NCBI GenBank assembly: GCA_964486295.1
Contig: CAZAMF010000015.1
Location: forward strand, 1 to 39,421
From: CALBZG01 sp964486295
GTDB lineage: Bacteria; Bacillota; Clostridia; Peptostreptococcales; Anaerovoracaceae
Direction: 5' to 3'
Length of the DNA stretch: 39,421 nucleotides
Positions 22,801 through 30,134 of this stretch are shown piece by piece; position 1 is the first letter of the stretch; every line of letters starts with the position of its first letter. A program made the position numbers and the translations under genes. Below the pieces are notes generated by a model. That model was given only the letters and a program-made list of their open reading frames with translations. It was not told where the DNA came from and did not search any database.

Positions 22801-23237
22801 TTGGTTTCTTTTATAGTTTTAAGGGCATCTTCAAAGTTGCCGGTCTGTACATGGCGCAGATATTTCTGGATATCCACATTGTCCGGACAGGTATTGACGC
22901 AAGGCGCTACGCAGTCCGCATTGTGGTCTGACAATAGCTGCTCCAGCCTGATTTTTCTGTAGCTTTTCAGGTTTTCGCTGTTGGTAGTGATGATCATGCC
23001 TTCCTCGATTGGAGTCTGGCAGGATTTGACTTCTCTTTTTTCCTTCCCTTCGCCCAGCTCCACGACACAAAGACCGCAGTCGCCATTGGCTCGTTCAAGC
23101 CTGATGTCATAGCAAAGATGCGGTACATTGATGTCTTCCTGGATCAATGCCTGTAAAATGGTGAGGCCGCTGTAAACCTCGACCACCCGTCCGTTGACAG
23201 TGACGTTGATCCTCTTGTTCTTTGAAATTACTTTCAT
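19803..23237 (-). CDS. GltD-fused [FeFe]-hydrogenase (group A2 type)
   Basis: 1144 aa. Order: N-terminal [2Fe-2S] domain (1-80, CGLC at 54-57); NuoG-like Cys region and GltD N-domain (109-165); FAD/NAD(P) oxidoreductase of glutamate-synthase beta type (203-510, GGGPSG near 210, second GGGNTA near 335); Cys-rich linker CLRCGC (574-579); two [4Fe-4S] motifs CISCGRC (624-630) and CISCGHC (667-673). The H-cluster domain has L1 TSCCPGW (773-779), L2 VPCIAKKYE (829-837, V for the usual M) and L3 MACPGGCISGAG (975-986). Residues 1015-1050 are the small-subunit-like tail, and 1070-1144 carry an extra CICDKC domain. Glutamate-synthase-linked hydrogenases are classed A2, with physiology unsettled; NAD(P)H- or ferredoxin-coupled H2 turnover is the natural inference. 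RBS AGGAGG. Confidence 0.95.
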   Translation of the reverse strand: MKVISKNKRINVTVNGRVVEVYSGLTILQALIQEDINVPHLCYDIRLERANGDCGLCVVELGEGKEKREVKSCQTPIEEGMIITTNSENLKSYRKIRLEQLLSDHNADCVAPCVNTCPDNVDIQKYLRHVQTGNFEDALKTIKETNPFPLVCGRVCPHPCEAECRRRLVDEPVAINYVKRFVADLDISSMTPWMPKLKPQTGKKIAIIGGGPSGLTAAYYSAINGHDVTIFERQPHLGGMMRYGIPEYRLPKATLDKEIELIRNLGVKILTGKAVGNHVSLADLQKDFDAVYLAIGSWGATPIQLEGIWMGIQYLEQNIKGLDTKTGKNVVVIGGGNTAIDCSRTALRNGAEKVTILYRRTRDEMPAEPYEIEEALHEGVEMQFLISPEKIEAKGDKKLLHCIRMRLGEPDRSGRRRPIPVEGSEFVIEADTVIGAIGQSTDTRFLYNDLPVKLNEYGDVHINGKTFETSERKIFAGGDCVTGPATVIQAISAGRHAAESMDEFLMLGYAKVHGIDYSCSRGTLEDLPKWEFEEMPRIARAEMPSVESEVRKKSYIEVELGLTEEQTIEEAKRCLRCGCKSRYDCKLRNVATEYEVEFQKPVHDRPYFPVIKDHPFIIRDHNKCISCGRCIAACAEVEGPDILTFYIKHGRRIVGTKSGLPLSETDCISCGHCVNACPCGALRYTSEKGRVFRAINDPTKTVVAFVAPAVRAAVAEHYKVSAEDSTAFMAGMLKRLGFDKVFDNAFGADLTILEETTEFLNRVTKGGVMPQFTSCCPGWVNFMERRYPALIPNMSSCKSPQMMMGATLKNHYTKLVDVKREDLYVVSIVPCIAKKYEAKRPEFGMDGNPDVDAVLNSGEMIEMLDLKKIDPSEINLMEYDGPYKEVSGAGILFANSGGVAEAALRMAVEKISGVPLTEHLDFVDIRGFDGVKETTIEANGVKVRVAVISGLNNAEPILQRVARGEDIGYDLIEIMACPGGCISGAGHPVPEKIDSLEKREQVIIDIDKKSKIRKSQDNPDIKKLYDDFYHEANSHLAHELLHTHYHQVQGDTLGTNVLRKSDSAFVTRQFEICICDKCSAQGSRELYQKTFDKINDEGMEAFAKVRTIHLRETHPGDGIYVALDGKQIDASKMDNLFRTMMETK

Positions 23238-23248
23238 TTTTAATCCTC

Positions 23249-23282
23249 CTGCTCAATAAATCCTTCTGCTCAATAAATCCTT
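23249..23282. repeat. Perfect tandem 17-bp duplication in the hydrogenase translation-start region
   Basis: CTGCTCAATAAATCCTT occurs at 23249-23265 and again at 23266-23282. On the mRNA each unit carries AAGGA and is followed by the real AGGAGG, so the leader has three stacked ribosome-site-like strings. Looks like a recent slip duplication. Confidence 0.85.
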
Positions 23283-23336
23283 CTAAATACACTGGGGCTG
23301 ATTGGGTTGCTCTTTGTCCGTCCGGGAACGGCGCAC

Positions 23337-23362
23337 AAAAAAACCGGCTCGTACGGCCGGTT
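23337..23362 (-). terminator. Terminator-like hairpin in the hydrogenase leader
   Basis: Minus strand: AACCGGC (23362-23356), 7-nt loop, GCCGGTT (23348-23342), then a T-run (to 23337). No minus-strand gene lies upstream before the promoter, so it is in the leader about 100 nt before the start codon. Confidence 0.75.
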
Positions 23363-23459
23363 GCACAGTTTGCTCGGCCGGGGACAATCGTCCAAAGGAA
23401 TCCAGTCGTAAATGCCCTCGCTGATGTATAATCTTAATAACCTCGGACATTATATTATA

Positions 23460-23468
23460 ATTATACCA
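23460..23468 (-). promoter_or_regulatory. Hydrogenase promoter (extended -10)
   Basis: Minus strand TGG-TATAAT (23468-23460), an extended -10 element with no good -35 at 17 bp. Predicted start near 23453 and a leader of about 215 nt. Confidence 0.55.
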
Positions 23469-23599
23469 TATCGTAAAGACATATTTAGAATAATGTGCGC
23501 ATTTTCTTACCTGAATATTTCGATAATTTACTTTCGATTCTATCGTTTGGAAATGCGAAGATAAGTATATAATCAACATTGGGAGGAGGTGTAAAACCC

Positions 23600-24988
23600 A
23601 TGAAAAAAATATTGTCTGTAATGTTGATCATATTGTTGTTTTCCGCGCAAGTCGTTTTCGCCGGTGTCAGTGCTGACCAGGGGCCGACGGTCAATGTCAA
23701 CGGAATGCCGATTACACTGCAGGCATCTGTCAAGGAAGGCGAATTGTTCCTGCCGCTGAGAGCTATCAGCGAAGCGCTGGGTTATACCGTGGGCTGGTCT
23801 CAGAAGGACAGATCCATCAGTATCAAAAACGCGGAAAAATCGTTCGTATTATCGTTGAAGGAATCTAAGATCAAATCGAACGGCCATGAATATTATATGC
23901 GTGAAATTCCGTTCATGATCGATAGCAGGACCTACATCGACACAAATTTCTTTACCGAAGAGATGGATTTGAAGGTGGTATGGGATAAATCAGAGAATCG
24001 GGTACAGCTATATGACATCCGGCAAAATTCTATCACTTTTGCAAACAATATCCTGACTGCCTTAAATCCTAAGGATCTTGACGCAACGATACAATATCCG
24101 TCAATAGGCGGCCTAAAAAGCGCAACCATAGAAACCCAGATCAATTCGTCCTTTAAAGCTCTTGCTGCGCAGGCATTGAAGGAAGGCGAAAAAAACGCAG
24201 CCGACCTCGCCACAACCATACAGCAATTTCCGGACATCACATGGAAATGCGAAGTGTACTTTGATTATCAGATCAAATATAACCAGAATGGTCTTCTCAG
24301 TGTTGTATTCCAGAATTACCAGTTTGCGGGCGGTGCCCACGGAACAACGGTCCAGACTGCTTATACCTATGATCTTAATACCGGCAAACAGCTGCAGCTT
24401 CAGGATCTCTTCAAAACAAATGCGGATTATATCACTGTGATCAGCGATCAGGTATATGTGCAACTGAAGGAGCGCGACCTTTTATCCGCCCTGTTTGATC
24501 CTTTTGAAAATATCCAGCCGGATCATAGTTACTATCTGACTTACGATGGCGTTGTAGTCTATTATCAACAGTATGAGATTCTGGCCTATGCGGCGGGGAT
24601 TCAGGAATTCACGACGGATTATTCTCTGTTGACCGGTCTCCTGGCAGCGCCTGAATTATTTGAGCCTTTGTACCTGATGCCCGCAAATCCTGGCAGCAGC
24701 TGGCCGGTTGTAAAGGCTGGTGACTTGTTCAGTGTCAGCCTCAAAGGCAATCCGACTACCGGATACACCTGGCATTATACCCTTGAAAATAAGGATATCG
24801 CTTCCGTTACCTCAGAAGAGATTGTGCCGGATTCCGATTTGATCGGTGCAGGCAGCACCTTTACCTGGACTCTGAAAGCTTTAAAACCCGGCGTAACGCG
24901 GATCACTTTCAAATACTACCGGGATTGGGAGGGAGAGTCCTCTGTGACTGCAGAAAACACTGTCATCTATATTATTAAAGTCGAATAG
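23600..24988 (+). CDS. Exported multidomain protein: Cu-amine-oxidase-N-like, DUF4163/DUF3298, chagasin-like
   Basis: 462 aa from the ATG at 23600 (GGGAGGAGG eight bases upstream). Signal peptide 1-21 (MKKILSVMLIILLFSAQVVF). Residues about 28-140 are a copper-amine-oxidase N-terminal-like repeat (LFLPLRAISEALGYTVGW), common on Clostridia surface proteins. Residues about 165-345 match the DUF4163 plus DUF3298 pair (FAGGAHGTTVQTAYTYDL, then LTYDGVVVYYQQYEI). Residues about 370-462 are chagasin/inhibitor I42-like, with the diagnostic NPTTGYTW at 384-391. Chagasins inhibit papain-family proteases by this loop. Probably an envelope protein with a protease-inhibitor tail. Followed 64 bp on by a SIMPL-domain gene. 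Confidence 0.88.
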   Translation: MKKILSVMLIILLFSAQVVFAGVSADQGPTVNVNGMPITLQASVKEGELFLPLRAISEALGYTVGWSQKDRSISIKNAEKSFVLSLKESKIKSNGHEYYMREIPFMIDSRTYIDTNFFTEEMDLKVVWDKSENRVQLYDIRQNSITFANNILTALNPKDLDATIQYPSIGGLKSATIETQINSSFKALAAQALKEGEKNAADLATTIQQFPDITWKCEVYFDYQIKYNQNGLLSVVFQNYQFAGGAHGTTVQTAYTYDLNTGKQLQLQDLFKTNADYITVISDQVYVQLKERDLLSALFDPFENIQPDHSYYLTYDGVVVYYQQYEILAYAAGIQEFTTDYSLLTGLLAAPELFEPLYLMPANPGSSWPVVKAGDLFSVSLKGNPTTGYTWHYTLENKDIASVTSEEIVPDSDLIGAGSTFTWTLKALKPGVTRITFKYYRDWEGESSVTAENTVIYIIKVE

Positions 24989-25052
24989 CTAAATTGCGAT
25001 ACATTGTGCATCGGCGCAATTGATCAAAAAATATTCAAAGGAGGTTCTGTCT

Positions 25053-25796
25053 ATGAATGAACTCAAAAGCAAGATCGCCGCGAACAGTGTCGTAGCGCTC
25101 ATCATCGTGATCGGTCTTATTATTTCGTCAGTAATTGTGGCTGGTACGATCAAAGACGTCAAAGGGACCGGAAACAGGATCATGGTGACCGGTTCTGCAA
25201 AACAGGAGATCACATCCGATATGATCGTCTGGACAGGCAGTTTCGATGCCAAGTCGCCAAACCTCATTGATGCATATACACAACTTGAGGCCAGTAAAGC
25301 CAAGGTGTTGGATTATCTGGTCAAGCAAGGCGCCGATAAGAGCAAGGTGGTCTTTTCATCGATCAATACGAACATCATCTATGTCATCCTGCCAAGCGGC
25401 TTAAACAGCAACGAAGTGGATTACTATGACCTGAATCAGACCGTCACCATCAGCTCCAAAGAGATTGACAAGGTCACTGAGATTTCAAGGAATTCCACGG
25501 AGTTGATCAATGAAGGCGTGCAGTTCCAGTCGTTTGCCCCGCAGTACTTATATACAAAGATTGCTGATTTGAAGGTGACCATGCTGGCCGAGGCCACCAA
25601 GGATGCGACAAAAAGAGCGGAAATGATTGCCGAGAACGCCAACTCCAAGATCGGAAAGCTGAAATATGCTGACATGGGTGTCATTCAGATCACTCCTCGC
25701 TATTCCAATGAGGTGTCTGATTACGGCATGAACGACACTTATTCCTTGGAGAAGGAGATCACCGCCATAGTCCACTGTGAGTTCGATATTCAATAA
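25053..25796 (+). CDS. SIMPL domain (DUF541) exported protein
   Basis: 247 aa from the ATG at 25053 (AAAGGAGG eight bases upstream). One N-terminal membrane anchor (about 13-33), then the SIMPL domain: RIMVTGSAKQEITSDMIVWTGSF, the TQLEASKAKVLDYLVKQG helix, and RAEMIAENANSKIGKL near the C-terminus. Family includes BP26/OMP28 and the signalling-related IRAK-binding protein that gave it its name; bacterial function is unclear, envelope/stress associated. Possibly cotranscribed with the preceding exported protein; terminator follows. Confidence 0.92.
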   Translation: MNELKSKIAANSVVALIIVIGLIISSVIVAGTIKDVKGTGNRIMVTGSAKQEITSDMIVWTGSFDAKSPNLIDAYTQLEASKAKVLDYLVKQGADKSKVVFSSINTNIIYVILPSGLNSNEVDYYDLNQTVTISSKEIDKVTEISRNSTELINEGVQFQSFAPQYLYTKIADLKVTMLAEATKDATKRAEMIAENANSKIGKLKYADMGVIQITPRYSNEVSDYGMNDTYSLEKEITAIVHCEFDIQ

Positions 25797-25836
25797 CACG
25801 GTTAGTAAACCATCTCTCTAATGTTTAAGAAATGAC

Positions 25837-25863
25837 AGAGAGCAGCCTATAGGCTGCTCTCTT
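25837..25863 (+). terminator. Hairpin terminator after the SIMPL gene
   Basis: Perfect 11-bp stem AGAGAGCAGCC / GGCTGCTCTCT with a TATA loop, followed by a short T-rich stretch. Confidence 0.7.
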
Positions 25864-25906
25864 AATATGCAATTCATATCATGTATCATGTGTTTATTTT
25901 ATTTGA

Positions 25907-27802
25907 TTATTCCAGCGAATAGCCAATATTGCTGCCGCTCCGGACCGCCTGGGCGATCTTGCCCAGATTATTGCAATCGCCGATTTTATAAACCCTTTCG
26001 AACTTGCTTTTCATTTCATCATACAGATCTGTGTTTGGTCTGATGCCAAGGGATAGGACGACCATGTCGGCAGGCATCATGATTTCCTCGTTGTTCGCAA
26101 TGTTCTTCATTAATACATTGCCGTTTGCGATTTTCTCAAGGCAGTGCTCGAAATAGAAATTGACTCCCGCCCTTTTCGTATCTCTCAAAGTGAGGCTGTC
26201 AGCCAGGCTTAGGCCCGTTGGTGGTGGAAGCAGTTCTATGACGTTGACATTGTTGCCCATGCTGGCCATATAATATGCCGCCTCGATACCCGTCATGCCG
26301 GCGCCGATCACTACGATGTTCTTGCCGGTATCCTGCACTCTATTTTCAAGCAGTTCTCTGACTCCGATGACATGTTTTGAATCGATTCCCGGTATCATCG
26401 GTATTATTTCATCCGAACCGGTGGCTGCAATCACAGCGTACGGAGCCAGTTTGGCAATAGCTTCCGCCGTAGCCGGTACGGAAAGCCGGACTTCAATACC
26501 GAGGCGTTCGATCTGCTTTTCATAATACTCGATCATCCAGGCGAATTTGGACTTATGCGGCGGTACTTTCGCCAGTTCCACCAATCCGCCGATATATGGT
26601 TTCCGCTCAAATATGATCGGAGTGAAACCGCGTTCCGCCAAAGTTACTGCGGCCTCAAGGCCGGCCGGCCCGGCGCCCGTGATGACGACTTTTCGCCCGC
26701 CGCCGTTTCGGATCGGGTCGGGTTTTACAAACTCACATTTTGCATAAGGGTTGACGCTGCAACAGGATTCGGAGCCATCCAAAGCAATCGGGTTAAAGCA
26801 ATACATGCACGAAATGCAGTATCGCATTTCGTCTTCACGGTTTTCTTCGACTTTTTTAACCCATTCCGGTTCTGCAATGGTACCACGCCCCAGCGCCACA
26901 AGATCGCATCTTCCTTCCGCTATGATATCCTGGACGAACTGCGGATGCCTGATGCTGTCCGATGCCGCCACCGGAATACTCACCTGTTTTTTTACTGTTT
27001 CTGCAAGATGCACTTTCCAGCCCTCCGGCTGTTTGCCGTTATCACTCATAAACTCACGGCCTGTGGCAGCTCCGCCGCCGTTGACGGTGATCATGACCAC
27101 ACCGGCTTTTTCCAGAAGCCGAGCCCCTTGAGCCGCCCATTCGGGAGTCGTACCCCCTTCAACAAAATCGTCTCCGTTGATTTTCGCTGTAACGATAAAA
27201 TGGTCATCGCAAAGACCGTCGCGAATCATGTCAATGCACTCGATGGAAAATCGCATGGCATTTTCAATGGTGTCGCTGCCGTATTCATCTGTTCTCTTGT
27301 TGAAGTACGGACTCATAAACTGGCATGGCAGATACGTGTGCGCTATATGATATTCCACACCGTCAGCGCCCGCTTTCTTACAGTTTTCTGCTGCGGCGTA
27401 ATATTTCTTTTTTAATCTTTCGATATCTGTTTTTGTAAAATCATTGACCATAGCCACTGGCAGCCCGTCTATCATATAATGGCCGGCATGCCAAAGCTGA
27501 AATGTGATCTTCGCCCCTTCATCATGCACCGCATCCACTACCCTTCTAAGGCCCGGCACATATTTCTCGTCTGTAAGGAAGGGCTGTCTCAAGCCGACAA
27601 ACGGCGCGTCCTCATCTACAACAGCGATCCCCGGAGTGATGAGAGCAACTCCGCCCCTGGCAATGTTGCGGTAGTATTCAATATATTGCTCGCTGACCGT
27701 GCCGTCCGGATTAGCTATGTATTCTGCCACAGCTGGTCTGATTACCCTGTTCTTAAGTGTGATCGGGCCGATTTTTATCGGTTCCAGAAAGTTATATTTC
27801 AT
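25907..27802 (-). CDS. NADH:flavin oxidoreductase of the 2,4-dienoyl-CoA / enoate reductase type
   Basis: 631 aa. Residues 1-350 form an old-yellow-enzyme FMN barrel with the active-site segment HIAHTYLPCQFMSPYFNKRTDEYG (152-175, in parts; Y166 the likely proton donor). A [4Fe-4S] motif CISCMYC (329-335) is completed by a Cys near 347. Residues 370-631 are the FAD/NAD(P) module, with VITGAGPAGLEAA and a second VVIGAGMTGIEAAYY. Enzymes of this build reduce C=C bonds of enoates, dienoyl-CoA or bile-acid intermediates (BaiCD/BaiH). The substrate is open. GGGGGG precedes the ATG by nine bases. Confidence 0.95.
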   Translation of the reverse strand: MKYNFLEPIKIGPITLKNRVIRPAVAEYIANPDGTVSEQYIEYYRNIARGGVALITPGIAVVDEDAPFVGLRQPFLTDEKYVPGLRRVVDAVHDEGAKITFQLWHAGHYMIDGLPVAMVNDFTKTDIERLKKKYYAAAENCKKAGADGVEYHIAHTYLPCQFMSPYFNKRTDEYGSDTIENAMRFSIECIDMIRDGLCDDHFIVTAKINGDDFVEGGTTPEWAAQGARLLEKAGVVMITVNGGGAATGREFMSDNGKQPEGWKVHLAETVKKQVSIPVAASDSIRHPQFVQDIIAEGRCDLVALGRGTIAEPEWVKKVEENREDEMRYCISCMYCFNPIALDGSESCCSVNPYAKCEFVKPDPIRNGGGRKVVITGAGPAGLEAAVTLAERGFTPIIFERKPYIGGLVELAKVPPHKSKFAWMIEYYEKQIERLGIEVRLSVPATAEAIAKLAPYAVIAATGSDEIIPMIPGIDSKHVIGVRELLENRVQDTGKNIVVIGAGMTGIEAAYYMASMGNNVNVIELLPPPTGLSLADSLTLRDTKRAGVNFYFEHCLEKIANGNVLMKNIANNEEIMMPADMVVLSLGIRPNTDLYDEMKSKFERVYKIGDCNNLGKIAQAVRSGSNIGYSLE

Positions 27803-27917
27803 GTTGTTTCGCCCCCCTTAAATTGCTAAATAATTATACCATTTCATCGCAAATGTTGCACAGGGCAATTCCATGATTTTATGAGTTGTTCCGGGTTTTC
27901 GTTCTTAATATAAATCA

Positions 27918-28559
27918 CTATTCATCGCTTTTGATCAGTTTGGAATAATAAGTGCCTGATGTATAAAGCGCAGCAACCGGATTATGCCCCAGTACGCGAT
28001 CCTTTGTAACCAGTGTAGTAGCCGGCGCCTCAGAATATTTGTAGAACAAGCTGTCATGCCCGACGCAAAGCCCCATAACGATATTTATATCAGTTTTTTC
28101 GTCGTTCAGGAGTTTGGCTTGCAATATCGGATTGCATGCATTTTCTCCGACTTCCGTGCAACGTTCATCGATGCCGAGCTTTATTTTTTTCACTGTGCCG
28201 ACTTTGCAGCCAATTCCATAAACCTCAAACCCATAAGAACGTAATATCCTTGCCAGGATACGGGTTTCATGGATCAGCCCAACACAGGTGGCAATGCCCA
28301 GTTTTTTTGCCCCGAGCTTTTGAGCGAACAGCATGATTTCCTCAACTCGGGTCAGTCGGCAATAGCCTTCATACTCCACTTCCGCAGAACATTTCATGAC
28401 TTTCCGGTTCATATCTTCTTCATAGCATGAAAGCGCATCATCCAGTATAGTCTTGTCCAAATTTGTGGTCAGGCAAAATTGAGGAAACATCTTCTTTTCA
28501 TCGTCGCAATTGATGATCGCGCAATCTGCACAGGATCGTCTGATTTCCTTTTCAGTCAT
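27918..28559 (-). CDS. DUF1847 metal-binding protein
   Basis: 213 aa from the ATG at 28559 (AAGGAGA upstream); the longer frame to 28607 lies inside pgsA. Cysteine-rich start SCADCAIINCDD is typical of DUF1847, with further cysteines in QFCLTTN, GIATCVGLIHE, GIGCKVG and MGLCVGHDSLFYKYS. The latter ends with VTKDRVLGHNPVAALYTSGTYYSKL (in parts), the family's signature C-terminus. Predicted iron-sulfur or zinc protein of unknown role in anaerobes. Overlaps pgsA by 8 bp. Confidence 0.93.
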   Translation of the reverse strand: MTEKEIRRSCADCAIINCDDEKKMFPQFCLTTNLDKTILDDALSCYEEDMNRKVMKCSAEVEYEGYCRLTRVEEIMLFAQKLGAKKLGIATCVGLIHETRILARILRSYGFEVYGIGCKVGTVKKIKLGIDERCTEVGENACNPILQAKLLNDEKTDINIVMGLCVGHDSLFYKYSEAPATTLVTKDRVLGHNPVAALYTSGTYYSKLIKSDE

Positions 28560-29100
28560 TTTTTGTGTTCTCCTTATTGTTCTGTCTTTTAATGAGATGA
28601 AGCCCATAGGATCCGAAAGATATCGCTTTGCTTATGATTGCTAGCACTAGAATGATTCGCGTCCATGTTAAATCCGGAACCAGCATCATTAATGTTACCG
28701 ATATGGAGAATAAGACGGTTGATGCTTTACCGAATTTATTTGCCGGGATAACGTCCTGTCTCGGATGGATATAGAGAACGATCCCGGAAATAATCTGAAT
28801 CCCTTCAATAAGGAGCATGACTGCCAGTGCCCAGATCGGCATGATCCCCGCCACCATCAGACAGGCAAGCGCAGTCAGAAGCATCAGTTTATCAGCCAAA
28901 GGGTCGAGAACGATTCCAACCACTGATACCACATCATATTTTCTGGCAAGGTATCCATCCAGCATATCGGATACTCCAGCCAGAAGGTATACGGCCAGCG
29001 CCCATGCATAAGGATGTGCAATATCTGAGAAAAAGATCCATATGAATATCGGAATCATAAACAAACGCAGTATCGTGATAGCATTCGGCAAATATTTCAT
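28552..29100 (-). CDS. pgsA: CDP-diacylglycerol-glycerol-3-phosphate 3-phosphatidyltransferase
   Basis: 182 aa from the ATG at 29100 (GGGGGAG directly upstream; the ATG at 29112 is alternative). CDP-alcohol phosphatidyltransferase with the full active-site signature: DGYLARKYD...GIVLDPLADK (D-G-x2-A-R-x8-G-x3-D-x3-D, about residues 48-72). Five to six membrane helices. Makes phosphatidylglycerol phosphate, the step to PG and cardiolipin. Typical length. Followed by DUF1847 in an overlapping arrangement. Confidence 0.95.
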   Translation of the reverse strand: MKYLPNAITILRLFMIPIFIWIFFSDIAHPYAWALAVYLLAGVSDMLDGYLARKYDVVSVVGIVLDPLADKLMLLTALACLMVAGIMPIWALAVMLLIEGIQIISGIVLYIHPRQDVIPANKFGKASTVLFSISVTLMMLVPDLTWTRIILVLAIISKAISFGSYGLHLIKRQNNKENTKND

Positions 29101-29216
29101 AAGCTCCCCCATTTAATTCATTTTGTTTATATTGGCCCTTATTAGCGCATAACATTGATGTTTATTACTGAATATACCCCAAAGTGGTTATATCATTCAG
29201 CGGAAAACAGGACACT

Positions 29217-29257
29217 AAAAAATGCTATGCGGTTGCAAGCATCCGATCATAGCATTT
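29217..29257 (-). terminator. Thioredoxin gene terminator
   Basis: Minus strand AAATGCTATG / CATAGCATTT (10-bp stem, 18-nt loop) followed by TTT. Confidence 0.75.
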
Positions 29258-29277
29258 CTATTGATTAGTACCTTGGT

Positions 29278-29589
29278 TTATGCAGAAAGCATGGACAGAA
29301 TATCTTTCTTTGATCTGACTCCCACTGATGTGTCGGTAACTTTTCCTTCCTTCATGACGACCAGTGTCGGAATGCTGATGATTCTGAAGGCGGCTGACAA
29401 CTCCGGCTGTTCATCGACGTTGATTTTGCATACTTTTGCGTTTGTCGCTTCCCCGGCAATTTCCTCCACCACCGGAGACAACATCTTGCATGGCATACAC
29501 CAGGAAGCCCAGAAGTCAATTAGCACAGGCTGTTCAGATTTCAGTACTTCTGTTTCAAAATTTTCTTTTGTGATTGCTATTGCGCTCAT
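29278..29589 (-). CDS. trxA: Thioredoxin with a WCMPC active site
   Basis: 103 aa, normal thioredoxin length. Active site W30-C-M-P-C34 in place of the usual WCGPC; cis-proline in SIPTLV (about 72); core VLIDFWASWC and KINVDEQPELSAAF. Cytoplasmic disulfide reductase. The Gly-to-Met change between the cysteines should shift redox potential or partner choice. Preceded 69 bp upstream on the same strand by a ferredoxin-like gene, so a ferredoxin-linked thioredoxin pathway is possible; no thioredoxin reductase gene is in the window. Confidence 0.95.
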   Translation of the reverse strand: MSAIAITKENFETEVLKSEQPVLIDFWASWCMPCKMLSPVVEEIAGEATNAKVCKINVDEQPELSAAFRIISIPTLVVMKEGKVTDTSVGVRSKKDILSMLSA

Positions 29590-29658
29590 AATAAATTCTC
29601 CTATTCATCTGTTTGATTTTAAATTACTCATAACGAATTATTGTAAATTGTTTTCAGT

Positions 29659-29904
29659 TTACTCGAGTGTAAGCGCTCTCATCGGGCAGTAATTAACGCA
29701 TTTTCCGCATTTGATGCATTTGTCCATATCCACCGTAGGCGCTGCATGACTTTTTTGTGATAACGCTCCGACAGGACAAATCCTGACTGAAGGGCAGGCA
29801 TGGTTCTGCGGGCAGCGCTTCTTATTCACTATCAGCATATTATCTTTTTTCGCCACTGGCTTAATTTTGTCTGTCTGAAAAAGATTCATTAAGTTTTCAA
29901 TCAT
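29659..29904 (-). CDS. Di-cluster 4Fe-4S ferredoxin-like protein
   Basis: 81 aa with an N-terminal extension of about 28 residues. The second cluster motif is canonical (CIKCGKCVNYCPMRAL). The first is unusual (CPQNHACPSVRICPVGAL): the first cysteine is spaced by five residues rather than two from the next, so cluster I may be atypical or bind only three cysteines plus another ligand. GAGGTG ten bases before the ATG. Electron carrier, probably expressed with the thioredoxin gene. Confidence 0.9.
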   Translation of the reverse strand: MIENLMNLFQTDKIKPVAKKDNMLIVNKKRCPQNHACPSVRICPVGALSQKSHAAPTVDMDKCIKCGKCVNYCPMRALTLE

Positions 29905-30043
29905 TTGAGCTTCACCTCTATCATTTATACTTGGTTTTTTCTGTTCCTTTGGATTTATTAAAAGAAATATAACACTTTGAGAATTGAACGTCTGTGATTA
30001 CATCACAAATACGCATCCGCGTCGCCGATAAAGCTTTCAGAGG

Positions 30044-30072
30044 TTTACATAACAGGAAACTTCCATTATACT
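30044..30072 (+). promoter_or_regulatory. Promoter of the rnk-speA-speE-speB operon
   Basis: TTTACA (30044-30049), 17-nt spacer, TATACT (30067-30072), about 57 nt leader to the rnk start. Confidence 0.7.
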
Positions 30073-30134
30073 GGATGATAGAAAGTCCGATATGGGCTTT
30101 CATTTATTATTTTTAAAGGGAGGATATAGGAACC

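Noticed and set aside
26555..27415. 286-aa plus-strand open frame inside the enoate-reductase-like gene
   Set aside because: Antisense shadow; the opposite strand encodes intact FMN, Fe-S and FAD motifs.
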